NCBI RefSeq assembly: GCF_049331405.1
Contig: NZ_CP186274.1
Coordinates: 3,968,001 to 4,032,000 of the forward strand
DNA length: 64,000 nt
DNA from: PoT sp049331405
GTDB taxonomy: Bacteria; Planctomycetota; Planctomycetia; Isosphaerales; Isosphaeraceae
Direction of reading: 5' to 3'
Under the pieces are notes generated by a model. The model saw only the letters and a list, made by a program, of their open reading frames with translations. It did not search any database and was not told where the DNA came from. Below are positions 8,476 to 17,344 of the stretch, in pieces. How positions within the stretch are numbered: the first letter of the stretch is position 1; each line of letters starts with the position of its first letter. The position numbers and the translations under genes were made by a program.

Positions 8476-10281
8476 TTACTTGAGTAGCCCGGCTTCCTCG
8501 TCGATCGTGTAGACTCGACCGGCATCGAGGCGGCCGACTGCGGTGGTCTTCCCCGAAGGCCAGACGATCGAGACGTCGTCGGCATGATCCCACGACCCAA
8601 GCCCGAACGTGAGCGGGAGCTCGACTGACGAGAGATAGCCCTTGGCCGGGAAGAGCTGGCGTCGCTGCTCGACCTCGCCGGACTTCACGACGACCTTGGC
8701 CCCGATCCCATCCCGGTTGGAGGTCTGCCCCTTCAACTTCAGCCGGAGCCAGCGGTTCTTGTCGCCGCCGTCGTTGCGGAAGAGGTGGGCGGCGGCCCCG
8801 TTGGCGGTGAGGACCACGTCGAGGTCGCCGTCGCCGTCAATGTCGGCGTAGGCGCTGCCTCGCCCCACGATCGGGCGGAAGAGGTCAGGCCCGGCGGAAT
8901 CGGCCCCGACGAGGGCAAACATGGAGCGTCCGGGGAGCCCCGTGTTCCAGAAGAGTTGTGCCGATTGCTCGTAAGTCTCCGAGGCCTGGACCTTGGCGAT
9001 GTCGCTCTCGAGGTGGCCGTTCGTGGAGAGCAGGTCGAGCCGGCCGTCGAGGTCGTAGTCGAAGAAGAAGAGCCCGAACTTGAGGGGCGGCTGCGTCGGG
9101 GCTCCCAGGCCATAGAGGTTGGCCAGGTCCGAGAACTGGAGGCTCGGCGGCTCATCCGTGACGTAAAGCGCGGTCATCTCGTTGGCGAAGTTGCCGATGG
9201 CCAGGCCGAGCGAGGGGTCGTTCTTGAAGTGGGCCCAGTCGATGCCCATCGCCCCTCGGGCCGATCCCCCCTGGTCGAATCCGATCCCTGCCGTGGCCCC
9301 GATCTCCTCGAACTTGCCCCCGCCCATGTTATGGAAGAGGAAGTTCGGCACCGTATCGTTGGCAATTGCCAGGTCGACGAACCCGTCGCCATCGATGTCG
9401 TAGGGCGCCACGCCCAGCGACTTGGCCATCGGGATCTTCAACTCGGGCGTGCGGACCCGGATCCCCGAGTCCTCACTCACGTCGCTGAACTTGCCCGAGT
9501 CGTTTCGCAAGAGGACGCAGAAGCCCCCCTGGAAGGCGTTGGGAGGGCCATACGCCCTGCCCTTGCCCGTCCCGGCCAGCTGGAAATTCTGCCCGCGATC
9601 GACCTCGGCCGACCAGGCCACATAGCAGCAGACGAAGAGGTCGAGGTCGCCGTCGTTCTCCAGGTCGAAAAACGTTGCGCTCGTGAGCCAGCCATCAGAC
9701 CCTTTAGCCCCGGTCTCCCCGGTGACGTCGACGAACTTCGCGCCGTCGTTCCGATAGAGGATTCCGCCGCCGAGGGCACTGATATAGAGGTCGGGGTCGC
9801 CATCGTTGTCGTAATCGCCGACGGCCACTCCCATGCCGTAATGGACCTGGCCTAGGCCCGCCTCTTTTGTGACGTCGTCGAAGTTCCCCTTGCCGTCGTT
9901 GCGGTAGAGGGCCTGGGTCGGCTTCGAGTCCGACTTCGACCCGGGCCAGGAGGACGAGTTCACGAAGTAGAGGTCCTGATCGCCGTCGCCGTCGTAGTCG
10001 AGGAAGGCGACGCCGGAGCCCATCGTCTCGGGCAGGAGCTTGTCACCGGTGGCGCCATTCGAATGCTTGAAGGTCAGGCCCGCGTCCTTGGTGATCTCGA
10101 CGAACTTCACCGTCGGCAATGCCTCAACCTTCACCTCAGGAGGCTTGGCGGGCGCGACCGCCTTGGAGACGGCCGTCGGCTCCGACTTCGATGTGCAGCC
10201 CCCAACCGCTCCGATCCCGGCGAGCATGAGCGACGCGAAGGCGACTCGGGCCCATTTCCTAACAAATAATAATGAAATCAT
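8476..10281 (-). CDS. CRTAC1-like FG-GAP/UnbV lipoprotein
   Basis: A 601-residue protein. The ATG at 10281 starts a lipoprotein signal (WARVAFASLMLAGIGAV) with lipobox VGGC at about residue 29. Longer in-frame starts lack sense. Six or more FG-GAP/VCBS-type blades carry calcium-loop motifs such as DYDGDGDQDLYF, DYDNDGDPDLYI, DIDGDGFVDLAI, DYDLDGRLDLLS and DIDGDGDLDVVL. The last 90 residues are an ASPIC/UnbV domain (GIGAKVVVKSG, then QLFPAKGYLSS and VSIVWPSGK). The fold is a calcium-bound propeller on the outer face of a membrane. It follows the five-haem cytochrome gene by 107 bases on the same strand, which suggests a shared complex. No enzyme motif is seen; the substrate is unknown. Confidence 0.88.
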   Translation of the reverse strand: MISLLFVRKWARVAFASLMLAGIGAVGGCTSKSEPTAVSKAVAPAKPPEVKVEALPTVKFVEITKDAGLTFKHSNGATGDKLLPETMGSGVAFLDYDGDGDQDLYFVNSSSWPGSKSDSKPTQALYRNDGKGNFDDVTKEAGLGQVHYGMGVAVGDYDNDGDPDLYISALGGGILYRNDGAKFVDVTGETGAKGSDGWLTSATFFDLENDGDLDLFVCCYVAWSAEVDRGQNFQLAGTGKGRAYGPPNAFQGGFCVLLRNDSGKFSDVSEDSGIRVRTPELKIPMAKSLGVAPYDIDGDGFVDLAIANDTVPNFLFHNMGGGKFEEIGATAGIGFDQGGSARGAMGIDWAHFKNDPSLGLAIGNFANEMTALYVTDEPPSLQFSDLANLYGLGAPTQPPLKFGLFFFDYDLDGRLDLLSTNGHLESDIAKVQASETYEQSAQLFWNTGLPGRSMFALVGADSAGPDLFRPIVGRGSAYADIDGDGDLDVVLTANGAAAHLFRNDGGDKNRWLRLKLKGQTSNRDGIGAKVVVKSGEVEQRRQLFPAKGYLSSVELPLTFGLGSWDHADDVSIVWPSGKTTAVGRLDAGRVYTIDEEAGLLK

Positions 10282-10388
10282 GCGATCCAGCTGTGTTCGT
10301 AAGGAGAGGATCGAAAGCGAGCTTTCAACCTTATTCGCATTCGAATGATGCAAGGCCGACCCGCGCGATCGCCCGAACCTACGGCAAC

Positions 10389-13300
10389 TCATTCCTCGGC
10401 CTCCTTACGAAGCACATCGGGCGAGCGGGCCGTCTTCAAGGCCTCATCGACTCCAGGCGCGCCGTCGCGATGGAGCGAGTGGATCACGATCGACTGGGCG
10501 TTCTGGTCGGCCGCCTGGCTTTCGCGCCTCGCGATGGAGACGGCCCGCCCTTCCGCCGTCTCGTCAGGCTTGAGCATCTTGTGCAGGGCCTTATGCGAGG
10601 CCTCCAGGGACTTCGTGAGGGCATACCGAAGGCCGGGGTCGGTGGCCCGATCCCAGGCCGGTCCCAGGCGCTCGACGACCTTGTGGAGCGGGTCGAGCCT
10701 CGATCCGAACGTGGGAGGCGGTTCCGCCTGGAGCTTGCCGACGAGCGCCGTGAGCTGCCAGGCCTGGCTATTCGCCTTGGCGATGGGCGTAGCGGGGTCG
10801 CCCAGCGAGTCGCTCAAGGCCAGGATCTCATCCACGGTCGGGCCTTCGCCGACGGTCGGCTTGGGCTTATCCTGTGGCTTGCCGGCGCTCCAGGCCGGGT
10901 CGCCGTAGGCGAGTCCCAGACCGTAGTGGGCCGCGACGTTCTCGCTGTCGATCGCGATGGTCCGACGATAGGCCTGGATCGTCTTCGACAGAAAGTCCTT
11001 CCGCGCGGGGCTCTGGATGGGCTCGATCCTCGCCCTCGAATAACTGGCGGTCCCCAGCACGTTGAGCACCTCGTAATCGAGGCTGAAGTCGAAGGCTCGC
11101 TCCGGGATCTTCGTGGCGAGCACCGACTCGTAACTGGCGATGGCATCGTCGAGGAGCCCGTTGCGGTCGTTGATCTGGCCGGTCAGCCAGTTGATGACCC
11201 AGGGGGCCGCGGGCTGCTTGTGCTTCGCCGCCTTCTCGAGGGCCCCGAGGGCATCTGGGATGCGGCCTTCGCGCAGATAGACGCGGGCCAGATTGACCCA
11301 ACCGTCCGCCTTGCCGAGTTCCGCGACCTTCTGGAAAATCGGCTCGGCCTGCTTCAACTCGCCCTTCTGTCCCCCCTTGTCCGCCCCTTCGAGGAAGAGG
11401 CCGATGCCGTAATCATTCCAACGCTGCCAGGCGTCCTTGATCGGCGAGGGAGTGTTCTGAACCGGGCTGCCCCCTTCGACCGGGAGCTGGACGGAGTCGC
11501 TCGCCATCACGACAACGGGCAACTCCGGCCCCTTCGCCTTGCCGAAGATGTAATCCATATATTTGCGGTCGAATTTGCGATAGTTGACCTTCGCCTCGAG
11601 GGTGATCGGCCCCTTGACCCGCTCGTCGACCTTGAGGCCGAAGTGGACGACCTGCCCTGCTCCGGGCGGGATCTGCTTGTTGTAGAGCGGGACGAAGATA
11701 TCCTGCGGGTTGCGGCGATCGATGCGGTGGCCGTCTCGGTCGAGCATGTAGACGTTGATGAAATGCGAGTACGGGTCGACCGTCCCGTCCTCGCCGATGC
11801 CGCCGGATCGGCCGATGACCTTGCCGTCGGCCCTGGCGATCAACTCGACCCAGATCTCGTTCGAGTCCACCGTCCCCTGGCTGAACGGATGCCCCAGGCC
11901 CAGGGTCCGGACCACGACCTCGACGAGATAGTCGTGCTTCGGCTTGAGAGACGGGACCTCGGGCCTGAGCGGGCCGAGGAAGGCTCCGTCGATCCCTCCT
12001 CCCTCGCGAAGTGCGAAGAGGTCGACGCGGACCTTGGCGTCCTTCAGGAACTTGGCGTGGGCCTCGACGACTTCCTTGTTGCCAAGGAAGGTGGGGAGCC
12101 CCGTGTTGGCCCCGAGGAAGAGGTGATTGTGGATCTCCCTGCCACCCTTGCCGTCGAAGTCCCTGGCGCCGAAGTCCGTCGAGGCGACGAAGTTCATGTG
12201 GCAATTGACGCATTGCCCCTTCGCCTCGGGCGGGTAGTAGAAGCTGCGGGCGCCGTGGCCCGAGACGCCCGAGAGAAGGAACGTGTCGTAGTGATTCTGG
12301 CCCCGGAGGAAGTCCTTGTAGTGGTTCAGGGCGAACGGGATCCCCACCTTGTGGCAGGTGGAGCAGAACTTCGAGTCCTTGATGACCGGCTTCAGGAACG
12401 TCTTCTTGTGCATCTCCGGCTTTGCCTTCACGAGCGTGTTGTTGACCCACTGGAGCAGCGGGTTGTCGCTCGAGGCGAACGGGTAATGCTGGGGCTCCTC
12501 GATCGTGTAGTCGGCGTTGCCTCGCGTGCTGTTGACGTTGGTGATCGAGTGGCAAACCGTGCAGGTGATCCCGGCCTGGCTCGACTTCGTGCTCACGTCA
12601 TCATAATTCGGGTCGTCGAACTCGCCCGAGAAGAACGGCACCGGGTCGTGACACCCCGCGCACCAGCGAGCCCCCTGCGTGTTGCCGTCGCGCTTGAGCG
12701 AGACCTGCCGGGTCTCGCGAACGCTCGAGAGATAAGCCTTGTTGTTGAACGAACTGAAGTGGTGCGCCGAGTGGAACCAGCCCTTGTACGCATCCTGATG
12801 GCACTTGAGGCAGTAGTCGTCCATCATCATCGTCTCGGCCGGTATGAACTTCCCGTTGGCCGTGACCGCCTCGGACGGGAAGAAGTAGCGCTTCCCCTCG
12901 CGCGGCCCCTTGGTCCCGAACGACCTCGGATCTTGCGAGTGCAGGACGGCCATGATCACGACGAAGGCCGAGACGACCCCACCCAGGCGCCTCGCCCATT
13001 CCCAGCGGATCCGAGGCCCCGCCAGCCGATGCTTCACGTAGAGCGCCACCGCCAGCAACGGGGCCGAGACGTGGAGCCAGTATCCGACCGATCGCACTTG
13101 TGGGTCCCGAACCTCGAAGGCGTCGAAACGGACCAGGATCAGGCCTGAGACGAGGATGACCAGCGTACAGGCCAGCAGGACGAGGCCGTAGTTGATGGCT
13201 TCCTTGTTAGGTCGCTTCCACGACGTGACGAGGTGGGCGAACCCGAAGATCAGGAAGGGCGTGATGATGGCGAAGCCGAGCATCAGGTGCAGGAACACCA

Positions 13301-13499
13301 TCAGCATGTAGAACGGGGTCTGCTGCGTGGTCCCCTGCCACCAAGTCAGCGCGGTGACGCTGGCAAGATAGACGCCATTGGCCCCGAGGAGCGCGAAGCC
13401 CCCCAGGATGGTCCAGAGCAAGGGGCGCAAACGCGGGCCGACGGCGGGCTTGTAGACCCGTCCCCGACGGTCCTTCATGGGGCGAGCGTTGCCGGACAT
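10389..13499 (-). CDS. Membrane pentahaem cytochrome c with C-terminal TPRs
   Basis: A 1036-residue protein. GGAG lies 6 bases before the ATG at 13499. Residues 25-195 hold about five hydrophobic helices. Then five CXXCH haem sites follow, at residues 230, 280, 313, 379 and 430 (CLKCH, CAGCH, CTVCH, CSTCH, CVNCH), with several extra His residues (WFHSAHH) that can serve as distal ligands. A beta-rich region covers 480-680 and TPR-like helix pairs run from about 700 to 1000. The haem part resembles the cytochrome c554 group of multihaem electron-transfer proteins. The layout suggests a quinone- or membrane-linked electron carrier with an outward interaction domain. It lies between a lipoprotein gene and the CRTAC1-like gene and probably forms one operon with them. 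The exact redox partner is unknown. Confidence 0.85.
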   Translation of the reverse strand: MSGNARPMKDRRGRVYKPAVGPRLRPLLWTILGGFALLGANGVYLASVTALTWWQGTTQQTPFYMLMVFLHLMLGFAIITPFLIFGFAHLVTSWKRPNKEAINYGLVLLACTLVILVSGLILVRFDAFEVRDPQVRSVGYWLHVSAPLLAVALYVKHRLAGPRIRWEWARRLGGVVSAFVVIMAVLHSQDPRSFGTKGPREGKRYFFPSEAVTANGKFIPAETMMMDDYCLKCHQDAYKGWFHSAHHFSSFNNKAYLSSVRETRQVSLKRDGNTQGARWCAGCHDPVPFFSGEFDDPNYDDVSTKSSQAGITCTVCHSITNVNSTRGNADYTIEEPQHYPFASSDNPLLQWVNNTLVKAKPEMHKKTFLKPVIKDSKFCSTCHKVGIPFALNHYKDFLRGQNHYDTFLLSGVSGHGARSFYYPPEAKGQCVNCHMNFVASTDFGARDFDGKGGREIHNHLFLGANTGLPTFLGNKEVVEAHAKFLKDAKVRVDLFALREGGGIDGAFLGPLRPEVPSLKPKHDYLVEVVVRTLGLGHPFSQGTVDSNEIWVELIARADGKVIGRSGGIGEDGTVDPYSHFINVYMLDRDGHRIDRRNPQDIFVPLYNKQIPPGAGQVVHFGLKVDERVKGPITLEAKVNYRKFDRKYMDYIFGKAKGPELPVVVMASDSVQLPVEGGSPVQNTPSPIKDAWQRWNDYGIGLFLEGADKGGQKGELKQAEPIFQKVAELGKADGWVNLARVYLREGRIPDALGALEKAAKHKQPAAPWVINWLTGQINDRNGLLDDAIASYESVLATKIPERAFDFSLDYEVLNVLGTASYSRARIEPIQSPARKDFLSKTIQAYRRTIAIDSENVAAHYGLGLAYGDPAWSAGKPQDKPKPTVGEGPTVDEILALSDSLGDPATPIAKANSQAWQLTALVGKLQAEPPPTFGSRLDPLHKVVERLGPAWDRATDPGLRYALTKSLEASHKALHKMLKPDETAEGRAVSIARRESQAADQNAQSIVIHSLHRDGAPGVDEALKTARSPDVLRKEAEE

Positions 13500-13588
13500 G
13501 GAGCACTCCGCGACGCGGCGACGTCCCTTGAGAGACCCCGCGTCCTCGATGATCGGATGAAAACAAAGGTCGGATCGATATCGGATCG

Positions 13589-14194
13589 TCAGTACGACGA
13601 CACTTTCGCCTGGGGCACATCGACGTGCAACCCTTTGAGTGTCGCCTGGATCTCCTCGCGGAGGTCACCGTACGCGGTCTCGGGCAGGTGCCAGACCATC
13701 ACGAGCGTGTCGGCCGGGCGGGGGAAACCGATGACGATGCGGCGCGTCGCCTGCAGTTCTTGCCCCTTCGGCGCCGTCGCGACCCCGATGCCGGTCGGAG
13801 CCAGGGCATCCCCGGTACCTGGCGCGACGGCCTCGAGGCGGGCCGCCTCGACCGAACCCAGACGCTCGATCGTCCGCGAGACGATGTTCATCCCTGGCAG
13901 GCCGACGAGGCGATGATAAAGCGCCTCGGAGAACATCGCGGCATCCCCTCCCGGCATGGGCAGGGAGCGGTAGACGACCAGCGACGAGCCGTGAGGTCCC
14001 GACCAGGCGGCCAGGGGAGTGCCGGGCACGGCCCAGGTCGATTCGGGGACGCTCCGCCACTCTTTCGGCATCGTGTATTCCAAGCCCATCCTCGCCGAGG
14101 GGGGCGTGGGGCCGCATCCCGTTATCATCGGACCCAGGACCGACAGCAATCCCAGCCCGATGAGTCCCGGCGCAAGGCGTAATCCGCCGTGCAT
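13589..14194 (-). CDS. Lipoprotein of unknown function in the cytochrome cluster
   Basis: A 201-residue protein. The N-terminus has a lipoprotein signal (APGLIGLGLLSVLGPM) with lipobox ITGC at about residue 27. The mature part starts with a predicted beta-rich domain (LEYTMPKEWRSVPES, then SSLVVYRSLPMPGGDA) that resembles PsbP/Mog1-like folds, where a W-containing strand follows a MPKEW-type start; this is only a shape impression. A late segment TRRIVIGFPRPADTLVMVW is another hydrophobic strand pair. The gene is 89 bases upstream of the pentahaem cytochrome on the same strand, so a role in that complex or its assembly is plausible. Confidence 0.75.
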   Translation of the reverse strand: MHGGLRLAPGLIGLGLLSVLGPMITGCGPTPPSARMGLEYTMPKEWRSVPESTWAVPGTPLAAWSGPHGSSLVVYRSLPMPGGDAAMFSEALYHRLVGLPGMNIVSRTIERLGSVEAARLEAVAPGTGDALAPTGIGVATAPKGQELQATRRIVIGFPRPADTLVMVWHLPETAYGDLREEIQATLKGLHVDVPQAKVSSY

Positions 14195-14290
14195 GTCGTC
14201 TCTCGTCCCGTCAACACCCGCATCGGTCTAAGTCCTCGCCCGCTCCGGCTCAATCGAGCCAAGTTTGGGCGAACGCCAGGGCCTCGTACG

Positions 14291-14683
14291 TCAGGCCAAC
14301 CGAGGCGGCCGGTCGATGCGATTGGCGACTCGGACCTCGGTCACGAGCGACAACTCAGCGAATCGGACGTCCCCCGTCACCATTGGGCGGACTTCCGCAG
14401 TCAGGTTGAGGGATAAGGGCTCTGCGCCGATTCTGGCATTCGACCTGGATGGCAGGAATGAGGTGCAGGGAAGCGGAACATAGTGGGCAATCGGGTTGGG
14501 GAAATCCGCCCGGAGAAGTTCTGCGGTAGGAAATGGATCGATGGATCGCGTGAGGCCCAAGGCCGGGCGTTCCTCGTGATGACAGCCCATGGCATTCACC
14601 GATTTGGTAGCACTTCCGACCCAGAACACCGCAACGAGGGTGAGGATGAAGTGCCACCAGAGCGAATGCTCCGCCCGATTCAC
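14291..14683 (-). CDS. Small secreted protein of unknown function
   Basis: A 130-residue reading frame with a GTG start. It opens with a signal peptide (HFILTLVAVFWVGSATKSVNA) and a probable cleavage site near residue 31, followed by CHHEERPALG. The mature part is Pro-rich, with a few conserved-looking strands (ARIGAEPLSLNLTAEVRPMV). I do not recognise it. Support comes from the signal peptide and from near-consensus promoter hexamers at 14739-14769 oriented to transcribe it. Against it, the ribosome binding site is weak (GGAG about 11 bases upstream) and composition is only moderately gene-like. Confidence 0.45.
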   Translation of the reverse strand: MNRAEHSLWWHFILTLVAVFWVGSATKSVNAMGCHHEERPALGLTRSIDPFPTAELLRADFPNPIAHYVPLPCTSFLPSRSNARIGAEPLSLNLTAEVRPMVTGDVRFAELSLVTEVRVANRIDRPPRLA

Positions 14684-14738
14684 GGCGAGGAAACTCCCGG
14701 GTTGATGGATTATGGAGAGCTCGAATGAGTCAAGTTCA

Positions 14739-14769
14739 ATTATAGTGCAGCCTCGACTACGACTGTCAA
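14739..14769 (-). promoter_or_regulatory. Near-consensus promoter for the small secreted protein
   Basis: The minus strand reads TTGACA, a 19-base spacer, then TATAAT. Both hexamers are perfect, but the spacer is 2 bases longer than optimal. The start of transcription would lie near 14732, 50 bases before the GTG at 14683. Confidence 0.5.
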
Positions 14770-14792
14770 GGCAAACCGAGGGGGGCCATCGG

Positions 14793-15677
14793 TCACTTCA
14801 GGCGGATCGCCTTGGATCGAGCCGTCAAGGACTCGACCTCTTTTTTAGTACGCCGATCCTGATGGCCTGCTGAGAGATAGGAAACATAAGCGTCGATGGT
14901 ATTCGCGAGTTCGGGGTCGTCGGGGGCGAGTCGTTTCTCGCGGATCTCGAGGACGCGCTTGAGTCGTTTCTCCGCAGCATCCCACTGCTTGCGACGGGCC
15001 TCAACGTTGGCGAGGGCCTCGAGTGTCGCGGCAACGTCGAGATGCTCAGTCCCCAACGTCTTCTCCTGGATCGCGAGGGCCTGCTTGAGGTACCGTTCCG
15101 CCTGGTCGAGCAGCCTGGCCGCAGCCTCCGCCGGGTCGGGCGGGTCGACCATGAGGGCAAAAGTGGCCAGGAGATAGAGGCTCTTGGCTGTCTCCGGATT
15201 CTCGGGGCCGAAGCACTTCCTACGAATTGCATGGGCCCGTAGCAAGAGCGGTACGGCTTCCTTGAGGTTCTCGGTCCGTGCCAGAAGCAAGGCCAGGTCG
15301 GTGCAGGTCGAAGCCACGCTGGCGTGTTCCGCTCCCAGGGTCGTCTCTCGGATCGTCAGGACGCGCCTGAGCTGGGCCTCGGCCTCGTCTAGCTTGCCTC
15401 GAGCCGCCAGGACCCACGCGAACTTGTTCAGGTCCGCGGCCAGGGTCGGATGCGTCTGGCCCAATGCCTTCTCGCGTAATGCGATGGCCGCCCGGAAGTC
15501 GTTCTCCGACTTGTCCCAGTGGTGCTGGCGATACGCCTCTTCGCCCTCCCTGAGCAGCTTTTCCGCCTCGGCCGCCAGGGAACCGGACAGTCGTTCAGGC
15601 TCGCTCTGGCTCCAAGCCAGGGACGGCCATGCGAGCAGGAACAGGCTCAGGCCTCGGGTCAATGCACCCCGCATCAT
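14793..15677 (-). CDS. Exported tetratricopeptide repeat protein
   Basis: A 294-residue protein. The start at 15677 has AAGGAG 6 bases upstream and begins a signal peptide (RGALTRGLSLFLLAWPSLAW) ending near SQSEP. The mature part is a run of kinesin-light-chain-type TPRs of about 42 residues, with the recurring pattern A..L..AL.IREKTLG.EHP..A....LA (seen at ALREKALGQTHPTLAADLNK, VLTIRETTLGAEHASVASTC and ALAIQEKTLGTEHLDVAATL). TPR arrays are protein-binding scaffolds, here in the envelope. No catalytic domain is attached. The small secreted protein gene lies downstream but has its own promoter. Confidence 0.85.
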   Translation of the reverse strand: MMRGALTRGLSLFLLAWPSLAWSQSEPERLSGSLAAEAEKLLREGEEAYRQHHWDKSENDFRAAIALREKALGQTHPTLAADLNKFAWVLAARGKLDEAEAQLRRVLTIRETTLGAEHASVASTCTDLALLLARTENLKEAVPLLLRAHAIRRKCFGPENPETAKSLYLLATFALMVDPPDPAEAAARLLDQAERYLKQALAIQEKTLGTEHLDVAATLEALANVEARRKQWDAAEKRLKRVLEIREKRLAPDDPELANTIDAYVSYLSAGHQDRRTKKEVESLTARSKAIRLK

Positions 15678-16003
15678 CGCCGCTCCTTCGCGATGAATTC
15701 GCCAATCGATCTCGGGCGTTTCCGCCGGTCCGAGACACATGAGCCGGCACAATACTCAAGAAACCGGAATCGGTCGACGCGGACCTTGGATAACTCGACT
15801 TTTCGAGCGAGTCCGGGCCGTTGAACAAAGTGTGGGCTGATGATGGATGGGCCGAAAAAACGGCGTGTTTGCGCGCGTTTCCGAGTATGCCGAGGGGTTG
15901 ATCGGGAGGCCGGGTTGAACGACAATATCCGCGGCGGTTTCCGGTCGTGATCGGGTCCGAAATCCGGTCTCGCGCACTTTCCCTCGAGCAAGAGAACGAT
16001 TCC
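15678..16003. other. Divergent intergenic region between TPR gene and argG
   Basis: This 325-base gap must hold promoters for both directions. I see no pair of hexamers good enough to name, and no RNA gene or coding frame. Confidence 0.4.
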
Positions 16004-17263
16004 GTGGCACGCGATAAGGTGGTTTTGGCTTACAGCGGCGGGCTGGATACGTCGGTCGCCGTCAAGTGGATCAATGAAACGTATGGTCTGGACGTCATCG
16101 CGTACACGTGCGACCTGGGTCAGGGGCAGGACATCCAGGCCATCCGCGACAAGGCGCTGAGGACCGGCGCGGTCGAGGCGATCGCGGAGGACGTCCGGAA
16201 CCTGTTCGTCGACTACTTCGCCTACCCCTCGCTCATGGCCGGGGCCCTCTACGAAGGGAAGTACCCGCTGGCCACCGCCCTCGGCCGCCCCTTGATCGCC
16301 CAGTTGATGGTGCGCGTCGCGCGTGAGCACGGGGCCGTCGCCGTGGCCCACGGCTGCACCGGCAAGGGGAATGACCAGGTCCGCTTCGATGTCACCTTCC
16401 AGACCCTCGCCCCGGACCTCAAGATCATCGCCCCGGTCCGCGAGTGGAAGTGGACGCGAACGCAGGAACTCGAGTACGCCGCCAAGCACAACATCGAGGT
16501 CGAGGCGACCAAGAAGTCGATCTTCAGCACCGACCAGAACCTCTGGGGCCGCTCGATCGAGGCCGGGATCCTCGAAGACCCCTGGGTCGAGCCCCCGGCG
16601 GAGACCTTCCAGTGGACGGTCGATCCTCGCAACGCGCCCGATGAGCCCGAAGAGGTCGAGATCACATTCGACCGCGGCCGTCCCGTCGCCCTCAACGGCC
16701 GCGACACCGACGGTGCAGCGCTCATCGAGGAGCTGAACAAGATCGCCGGGCGTCACGGTGTCGGCCGCGTCGACCACATTGAGAACCGGCTCGTCGGCAT
16801 CAAGTCGCGCGAGATCTACGAGGCCCCCGCGGCCCTCGTCCTCCACGAGGCCCACCGCGAGATTGAGTTCCTCACGCTCTCGAAGGAAGCCCTCCGGTTC
16901 AAGACCGGCGTCAGCCAGGCCTACTCCGACCTGATCTACAACGGCCTCTGGTTCAGCGCCCTGCACCAGGACCTGATGGCCTTCGTCGTCTCGAACCAGC
17001 AATACGTCTCGGGCGTGGCCAGGGTGAAGCTCTTCAAGGGGCTTGCCATGATCGTGGGCCGGAAGAGCGAGCACAGCCTCTATCGGCACGAACTCGCCAC
17101 CTACGAAGAAGGCGACCAGTACGACGCCTCGGCCGCCCAGGGATTCATCAAGATCCACGGCCTCGGCCAGACGACCCAGGCCAAGCACCAGATGCTCAAG
17201 AACTCCGGCCGGACGCATCTCGAGCTGCCGAGCATCATCCCGCCGACGCCCAAAGCCAAGTAA
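16004..17263 (+). CDS. argG: Argininosuccinate synthase
   Basis: A 419-residue cytosolic enzyme that joins citrulline and aspartate using ATP in the penultimate step of arginine synthesis. The N-terminus has the PP-loop AYSGGLDTS at residues 8-16. The HGCTGKGNDQVRFD segment near residue 118 binds citrulline and aspartate, and PVREWKW and SIEAGILEDPWVEPP are family signatures. I start at the GTG at 16004 (first residues ARDKVVLAYSGG), which matches the usual family start; an upstream in-frame GTG at 15947 would add a 19-residue tail unlike the family. No other arg gene is adjacent. A strong hairpin follows the gene. Confidence 0.96.
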   Translation: MARDKVVLAYSGGLDTSVAVKWINETYGLDVIAYTCDLGQGQDIQAIRDKALRTGAVEAIAEDVRNLFVDYFAYPSLMAGALYEGKYPLATALGRPLIAQLMVRVAREHGAVAVAHGCTGKGNDQVRFDVTFQTLAPDLKIIAPVREWKWTRTQELEYAAKHNIEVEATKKSIFSTDQNLWGRSIEAGILEDPWVEPPAETFQWTVDPRNAPDEPEEVEITFDRGRPVALNGRDTDGAALIEELNKIAGRHGVGRVDHIENRLVGIKSREIYEAPAALVLHEAHREIEFLTLSKEALRFKTGVSQAYSDLIYNGLWFSALHQDLMAFVVSNQQYVSGVARVKLFKGLAMIVGRKSEHSLYRHELATYEEGDQYDASAAQGFIKIHGLGQTTQAKHQMLKNSGRTHLELPSIIPPTPKAK

Positions 17264-17277
17264 TCCGCCGCTGTTCT

Positions 17278-17305
17278 CGGAGAGGGAGGCTCATCTCCCT
17301 CTCCG
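17278..17305. terminator. Bidirectional hairpin between argG and cca
   Basis: A perfect 11-bp inverted repeat (CGGAGAGGGAG with CTCCCTCTCCG) around a 6-base loop lies between two convergent genes. No long T tract flanks it, so termination strength is uncertain. Confidence 0.5.
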
Positions 17306-17344
17306 AGCCTCCGCTCATGTCGCTTTCCCCTCACCCGCTCGTCG

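Noticed and set aside
10272..13148. Plus-strand open frame of 958 codons
   Set aside because: It is antisense to the pentahaem cytochrome gene, whose five CXXCH sites and helices show the minus strand to be the coding one.
15674..17218. Minus-strand frame of 514 codons across argG
   Set aside because: It is antisense to argG, which has all family motifs.
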